Assembly: GCA_965219165.1 (NCBI GenBank)
Contig: CBDCMW010000002.1
Location: 3,534,001 to 3,598,000, forward strand
Direction of reading: 5' to 3'
Origin: Aldehydirespirator sp965219165
GTDB taxonomy: Bacteria > Actinomycetota > Acidimicrobiia > Acidimicrobiales > Aldehydirespiratoraceae
Length of the DNA stretch: 64,000 nt
In this document: positions 60,290 to 64,000 of the stretch, piece by piece
Layout: the number at the start of each line of letters is the position of its first letter
Position numbering within the stretch: the stretch's first letter is position 1
Notes under the pieces: model-generated
Database searches by the model: none
What the model was told of the DNA's origin: nothing
The model's input: the letters and a program-made list of their open reading frames with translations, nothing else
Position numbers and translations under genes: made by a program

Positions 60290-60855
60290 GTCTCCCCAGG
60301 AGCGGCCGGCTGCGCGGTCTCGGACCCATCGGGACGGGAGGCCCGGCGGGTCAGCACCACCGCGCCCACCACCGCCACCGTCAGCAGGGCCGCGGTGATC
60401 TCCACCGCGAAGGCGAACTCGCCGAACAGCACCCGGCCCATGCGCTCGATGTCGGTGACCTCGCCGTCGAGAGCCCGATCACCGCCGGTGCGCCGGAAGC
60501 CGGTGAGGACGTCGGCGCCCGTGACGACCACCGTGCCCAGCAACGCGGCCAGGGCCGCGCCGACGACCGCGGCCAGCGGCCGCTGCCCGAAGATGGGCTC
60601 GATCCGCAGCTCCTCAGCCTTGTCTACGCCCAGCAGCATGATCACGAACAGGAACAGGATCACGATGGCACCGGCGTAGACCACGACCTGCACCGCGGCC
60701 AGGAAGTGAGCGTCGTTCAGCACGAACAGCAGCGCCACGCCCACCAGGGTCTGGACCAGGAACAGGGCGGCATGCACCGGGTTGCGGCTCGCGACCACGC
60801 CCACAGCCCCCACCAGCATGAGCGCAGCAGCAACGATGAACACAGCCTCACTCAT
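60286..60855 (-). CDS. nuoJ: NADH-quinone oxidoreductase subunit J (locus 2)
   Basis: 189 residues from ATG 60855. NPVHAALFLVQTLVGVALLF and VVVYAGAIVILFLFVIMLLG are typical. Overlaps the nuoI end by 8 nt. A longer in-frame opening upstream only reads the antisense-like frame of the NuoI acidic repeat and is not used. Confidence 0.93.
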   Translation of the reverse strand: MSEAVFIVAAALMLVGAVGVVASRNPVHAALFLVQTLVGVALLFVLNDAHFLAAVQVVVYAGAIVILFLFVIMLLGVDKAEELRIEPIFGQRPLAAVVGAALAALLGTVVVTGADVLTGFRRTGGDRALDGEVTDIERMGRVLFGEFAFAVEITAALLTVAVVGAVVLTRRASRPDGSETAQPAAPGET

Positions 60856-61522
60856 CAGGAGACTCGCCTTCAGGAGGAGACTCACCTTCAGAAGACTCAC
60901 CTTCAGACGGGACGTCGGTGTCCGCAGGCTCAGCATCGCGCACGCCATAGCCCAGCTCGCCGGACCAGGCCACCTCGCCCACGTAGCGGTGATCGCCTGA
61001 GGGTGACGTGGCCCGCATCCAACCCGAGGTCAGTGCGTCCTCCCCCTCTCGCCAGTCCTCCCATGGCATCTGGCGAGGCCGGCCATCGTCGTCCACCAGC
61101 AGCTCGTCCTTGGTGTAGATGGCGTCGTCGCGGCTGGTGAACGAGAACTCGAACAGCTTCGACTCGGTGATGGCCTGGGTGGGGCAGGCCTCGACGCACA
61201 GGTCGCAATGGATGCAGCGCAGGTAGTTGATCTCGTACACGTAGCCGTAGCGCTCGCCCGGCGCGATCGGGTCGTCGGGGTCGTTGTCGGCGCCGCGCAC
61301 GTAGATGCAATTGGCCGGGCACACGCCGGCGCACAGCTCGCAGCCGATGCACTTCTCCATGCCGTCGCCGTAGCGGTTGAGCACATGGCGTCCGTGCAGA
61401 CGTTCCGGCTTGGCTCGCTTCACGTCCTTGGGCGAGTCGTCGAAGCCGCCCCGATAGTCGGTGGTGACCCGGGGAAGGAACAGTTGGCGCAGAGTGACGG
61501 CGAATCCGTGCAGGTAACCCAT
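60848..61522 (-). CDS. nuoI: NADH-quinone oxidoreductase subunit I (locus 2)
   Basis: 224 residues. Two [4Fe-4S] motifs: CIGCELCAGVCPANCIYV and CIHCDLCVEACPTQAITE. The C-terminus is extended by an acidic repeat (SEGESSEGESPPEGESPDE), absent from the locus 1 paralogue. Starts one base after the nuoH stop. Confidence 0.95.
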   Translation of the reverse strand: MGYLHGFAVTLRQLFLPRVTTDYRGGFDDSPKDVKRAKPERLHGRHVLNRYGDGMEKCIGCELCAGVCPANCIYVRGADNDPDDPIAPGERYGYVYEINYLRCIHCDLCVEACPTQAITESKLFEFSFTSRDDAIYTKDELLVDDDGRPRQMPWEDWREGEDALTSGWMRATSPSGDHRYVGEVAWSGELGYGVRDAEPADTDVPSEGESSEGESPPEGESPDE

Positions 61523-61523
61523 G

Positions 61524-62888
61524 TCAGGTCCTCTCCTCGACGAGGCCGGCGCCGCCGTCGGAGCGTCCGGCTTCGTCGGAGCGTCCCGTTAGATCGGAGC
61601 GTCCCGCTTCGTCGGAGCGTCCCGCTTGGTCGGAGCGTCCCGTTAGATCGGAGCGTCCGGCATGATGGTCGTGGCTGCGGCGCCCGCTTCGCACCGCCCG
61701 CATCAGCAGCAGGCCCGCCGCCGCGAACCCCGCCAGCGAGCCGGCGGTGACAGTGACCTCGCTCCAGCCGCGGTCGCGCCCGACTTCCAGCGCGGCCAGG
61801 AACAGGAACCAGCCCAGGGCCACCGGTATCAGCGCCTTCCAGCCGAGGTCCATGAGCTGGTCGTAGCGGAACCGCGGCAGGGTGGCCCGCATCCACACGA
61901 AGCAGAACAGCAGCACGAACAGCTTCACGAAGAACCAGACCACGCCCCACGCCCAGGCAATGCCGACACCGCCCAGCTCGCTGACGAGCGCCGGGCCGGC
62001 CGGGCCGCCGAAGAACAGAGTGACGATGACGGCCGACATCGTGATGGTGTTCATGAACTCGGCCAGGAAGAACAGCCCGAAGCGGATCGACGAGTACTCG
62101 GTGTGGAAGCCGCCGACGAGCTCCTGCTCGGCCTCCACCAGGTCGAAGGGGGGGCGGTGGAGCTCGGCCGTCCCGGCGATCAGGAACACGATGAACGGCA
62201 CCAGGCCGGTGACGATCACGTTCCAGCGCGGGAGGATGCCGAAATACCCTTCGGCCGCCTGCGCCACCACCATGTCGTGAGTGGACAGCCCTCCGGTGAC
62301 CAGCACGATGGACGCCACGGCCAGGCCCAGCGCGGCCTCGTAGCTCACCATCTGCGCCGAGGCCCGCACCGACCCCAGCAGCGGATACTTGGACCCCGAC
62401 GACCAGCCGGCCAGCATCACGCCGTAGACAGCCACCGAGCTCATGGCCAGGAACAGCAGGATCCCCACCGGCGGGTCGGCCACCTGCAGGTAGGTGGTGC
62501 GGTCCCACCATTCGACCTGACCGCCGCTGGCGTTGAAGTCCCCGCCGAGCGGGACAATCGCGAAGGCCAGGAAGGCGGGAACGAGCGAGAGGTACGGTGC
62601 CAGCTTGAACACGAACCGGTCTGACCGGTCCGGCACCAGATCCTCCTTGAAGAAGAGCTTGATGCCGTCGGCGAGGGTCTGAAGGATGCCGAACGGCCCG
62701 GCGATGGTGGGCCCGAAGCGCTGGTGCATGCCGCCGAGCAGCTTGCGCTCGAACCAGATCATCAGCATCACGGCCACGAGCAGGAAGGCGAAGGCCACCA
62801 CCACCTTGGCCAGGGTCAGCACGACCTCGACCAGCCCGATCTCCCCCGCCAGCATGGGATCGGCAGCCAGCACGAGGGTGCCGGTCAT
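61524..62888 (-). CDS. nuoH: NADH-quinone oxidoreductase subunit H (locus 2)
   Basis: 454 residues, about 110 longer than locus 1 NuoH. Core: MHQRFGPTIAGPFGILQTLA, KEDLVPDRSDRFVFKLAP, AELHRPPFDLVEAEQELVGG and EYSSIRFGLFFLAEF. The C-terminal tail is a six-residue repeat GRSDxx (LT, QA or EA), six to seven units of 18 bp at 61545-61660. ATG 62888 is the last start in a chain of five. Confidence 0.94.
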   Translation of the reverse strand: MTGTLVLAADPMLAGEIGLVEVVLTLAKVVVAFAFLLVAVMLMIWFERKLLGGMHQRFGPTIAGPFGILQTLADGIKLFFKEDLVPDRSDRFVFKLAPYLSLVPAFLAFAIVPLGGDFNASGGQVEWWDRTTYLQVADPPVGILLFLAMSSVAVYGVMLAGWSSGSKYPLLGSVRASAQMVSYEAALGLAVASIVLVTGGLSTHDMVVAQAAEGYFGILPRWNVIVTGLVPFIVFLIAGTAELHRPPFDLVEAEQELVGGFHTEYSSIRFGLFFLAEFMNTITMSAVIVTLFFGGPAGPALVSELGGVGIAWAWGVVWFFVKLFVLLFCFVWMRATLPRFRYDQLMDLGWKALIPVALGWFLFLAALEVGRDRGWSEVTVTAGSLAGFAAAGLLLMRAVRSGRRSHDHHAGRSDLTGRSDQAGRSDEAGRSDLTGRSDEAGRSDGGAGLVEERT

Positions 62889-63036
62889 CGGGCCTCCACC
62901 TTCACCACGGTGCCGGTCATCGGGCCTCCACCTTCGCCACGGTGCCGGTCATCGGGCCTCCACCTTCACCACGGTGCCGGTCATCGGGCCTCCACCTTCA
63001 CCACGGTGCCGGTCATCGGGCCTCCACCTTCACCAG
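62877..63036. repeat. Five tandem 32-bp units at the nuoG-nuoH junction
   Basis: GGTGCCGGTCATCGGGCCTC plus CACCTTCACCAC, starting at 62877, 62909, 62941, 62973 and 63005; only one base differs among the middle units. On the gene strand each unit holds GGAGG, a stop, and an overlapping ATG. Confidence 0.96.
62885..63016 (-). CDS. Chain of four 11-residue mini-ORFs between nuoG and nuoH
   Basis: 63016-62981, 62984-62949, 62952-62917 and 62920-62885. Three encode MTGTVVKVEAR, the third MTGTVAKVEAR. Each joins the next through ATGA; the first overlaps the nuoG stop and the last overlaps the nuoH ATG. MTGT copies the NuoH start; KVEAR copies the NuoG end. Each has GGAGG four bases before the next start. 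Confidence 0.7.
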
Positions 63037-64000
63037 GGTGACATCGGCGCCGGCAGTGATCAGAGAGTTGGCGGGCGCGCCCGGTGCCAGCCAGTTGACG
63101 GCCAGGACGCCCTGCGGCACGCCGTCATCGACGGCCAGGGCTGCTTCGATGTGCCCAGACTCCGAGACGACCCGCACTGGGGCGCCTGCGGCCAGGCCGG
63201 TTCGGTCCAGGTCGGCCGGGTTGATGCGGGCCGTCGCGCCTGCCGCCAGGCCCCGGCTCGACGGGCAGTGGCGCAGCATCGTGCCGTCGTCGTACATGGT
63301 GCGCGTGGCCACTAGCAGGAATGCTCCCTCGGGCAGTTCCTCCCGGCCGGCGGGTCCTGTCACGGGCGCGCCCTGGCGCCGCGAGCGGCGCCATTGCTTG
63401 CCCCCGTGCCACCCGCCGGCCTCGCTGGCCGCGTGTGAGCCCGCCGCGAGCAGCACGCCTTCTACCTGATTCTGGTCCAGAGCCTGCTCGGTGAGTGGAC
63501 TGTGGACTTCGGAGACTTGGGCCAACTCAGCTCGGATCGCTTGGGGAGAATCGAGCCCTTCAGCTGAGCCTGGTTCGAGTCTCTCGGCCAGGTCGGCGGC
63601 GATCATCCAGTCGGGGCGGGCCGTTCCTGGCGGCGTGACCTTGCGACTCATCGAGCTGACCCTGCCCTCCAGGTTGGTGAAGGTGCCGTCGCACTCGGTG
63701 GGACCGGCGGCAGGGAGCACGATGCCGGCCGCCAGCGCAGCCGAGTCGTTCATGAACAGGTCGACGGACACGACGAGGGACGCGCCCCTCAGGCCCCGGT
63801 AGGCCAGATCACGGTCGATGAAGTCGTTGAGCGGGTCCGCCCCGACCAGCACCAGCACGTCGATGTCGCCGCGGGCAGAAGCCTCGAGAATGCCGGCCGC
63901 GTCCAGTCCCTCAGAGGCAGGCATCCGAGGCCAGGCCCCGGCTAGAGCCTCGGCGCCGTCGGCGTCGTCCAATCGCACCCGGCCGGGCAGCACACCCGGT
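63013..64000 (-). CDS. nuoG: NADH-quinone oxidoreductase subunit G (locus 2, C-terminal part)
   Basis: About 329 codons; the N-terminus with its iron-sulfur clusters lies beyond the right edge. Molybdopterin-oxidoreductase-like region: LVLVGADPLNDFIDRDLAYR, VLPAAGPTECDGTFTNLEGR, and a C-terminal beta-barrel ending VKVEAR. Presence of nuoG shows locus 2 has at least part of the NADH-input module that locus 1 lacks. Confidence 0.92.
   Translation of the reverse strand, partial: PGVLPGRVRLDDADGAEALAGAWPRMPASEGLDAAGILEASARGDIDVLVLVGADPLNDFIDRDLAYRGLRGASLVVSVDLFMNDSAALAAGIVLPAAGPTECDGTFTNLEGRVSSMSRKVTPPGTARPDWMIAADLAERLEPGSAEGLDSPQAIRAELAQVSEVHSPLTEQALDQNQVEGVLLAAGSHAASEAGGWHGGKQWRRSRRQGAPVTGPAGREELPEGAFLLVATRTMYDDGTMLRHCPSSRGLAAGATARINPADLDRTGLAAGAPVRVVSESGHIEAALAVDDGVPQGVLAVNWLAPGAPANSLITAGADVTLVKVEAR

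Noticed and set aside
62877..63036. CRISPR-like array
   Set aside because: Repeats are directly abutting with no unique spacers and encode a gene junction; the same applies to 44987-45162 and 59907-60001.
1..64000. tRNA, rRNA or riboswitch genes
   Set aside because: I read through the spacers and saw no cloverleaf or conserved riboswitch core; a covariance-model scan would be needed to exclude small RNAs.

Overview
The window is high-GC DNA with actinobacterial traits: a Met-like F420-dependent oxidoreductase, many leaderless-type promoters (TANNNT 5-8 nt upstream of ATG/GTG), frequent GTG/TTG starts and ATGA/GTGA stop-start overlaps. Acidimicrobiia is my best guess, by inference only. I saw no rRNA, tRNA, CRISPR array or complete transposase.

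Layout. (1) 1-4925, minus: ygfM-xdhD-ssnA-like purine/hydroxylase operon, ssnA running off the left edge; XdhD carries an N-terminal ferredoxin-like domain that has lost all cluster cysteines. (2) 5112-9718, plus: a tight three-gene operon of an ATP-grasp/M20-like fusion, a gamma-glutamyltransferase and an N-formylglutamate-amidohydrolase-family protein; no pathway is known to me for this set. (3) 9759-18215: amidohydrolase, AbiEi/DUF559 protein, F420 oxidoreductase, RidA, quinone reductase-like protein, PNPOx-like protein, DinB, propeller lipoprotein, creatininase family. (4) 18333-28784: betaine/carnitine-type ABC transporter plus CaiD, an NDP-forming acyl-CoA ligase, an acyl-CoA dehydrogenase and an L-carnitine dehydrogenase/thioesterase fusion, together reading as gamma-butyrobetaine/carnitine breakdown toward glycine betaine. 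(5) 29070-31557: P450, beta-hydroxyacid dehydrogenase and CMD-family operon; then a secreted SLH protein. (6) 33123-45548, minus: nuoABCD-HIJKLMN (no E, F or G) ending in a MidA/NDUFAF7-like methyltransferase gene. (7) 45597-49063: small genes and a gene graveyard (ABC ATPase, ACP, ketosynthase, acyltransferase and PhyH remnants). (8) 49198-54629: katA-oxyR and two orphan binding lipoproteins. (9) 54726-64000, minus: a second nuo locus, nuoG (partial) to nuoN.

The most striking signal is in the nuo loci. At many gene junctions the stop/ribosome-binding-site/start region has been tandemly duplicated, leaving both flanking genes intact and creating one to four tiny ORFs joined by overlapping stop-start codons. 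The clearest mini-ORFs begin like the downstream protein and end like the upstream protein: nuoG-nuoH (five 32-bp units), nuoA-nuoB (four 44-bp units), nuoK-nuoL (37-bp units) and nuoL-nuoM (a 64-residue NuoM/NuoL chimera). Older-looking versions sit at D-H, H-I, I-J, J-K and the second L-M.

Two families of dispersed repeats also run through the window. Family 1 (about 100 bp) sits at gene ends, supplies the last codons and stop of at least two genes, and is inserted in frame inside the acyl-CoA ligase. Family 2 (about 45 bp) lies between minus-strand genes.
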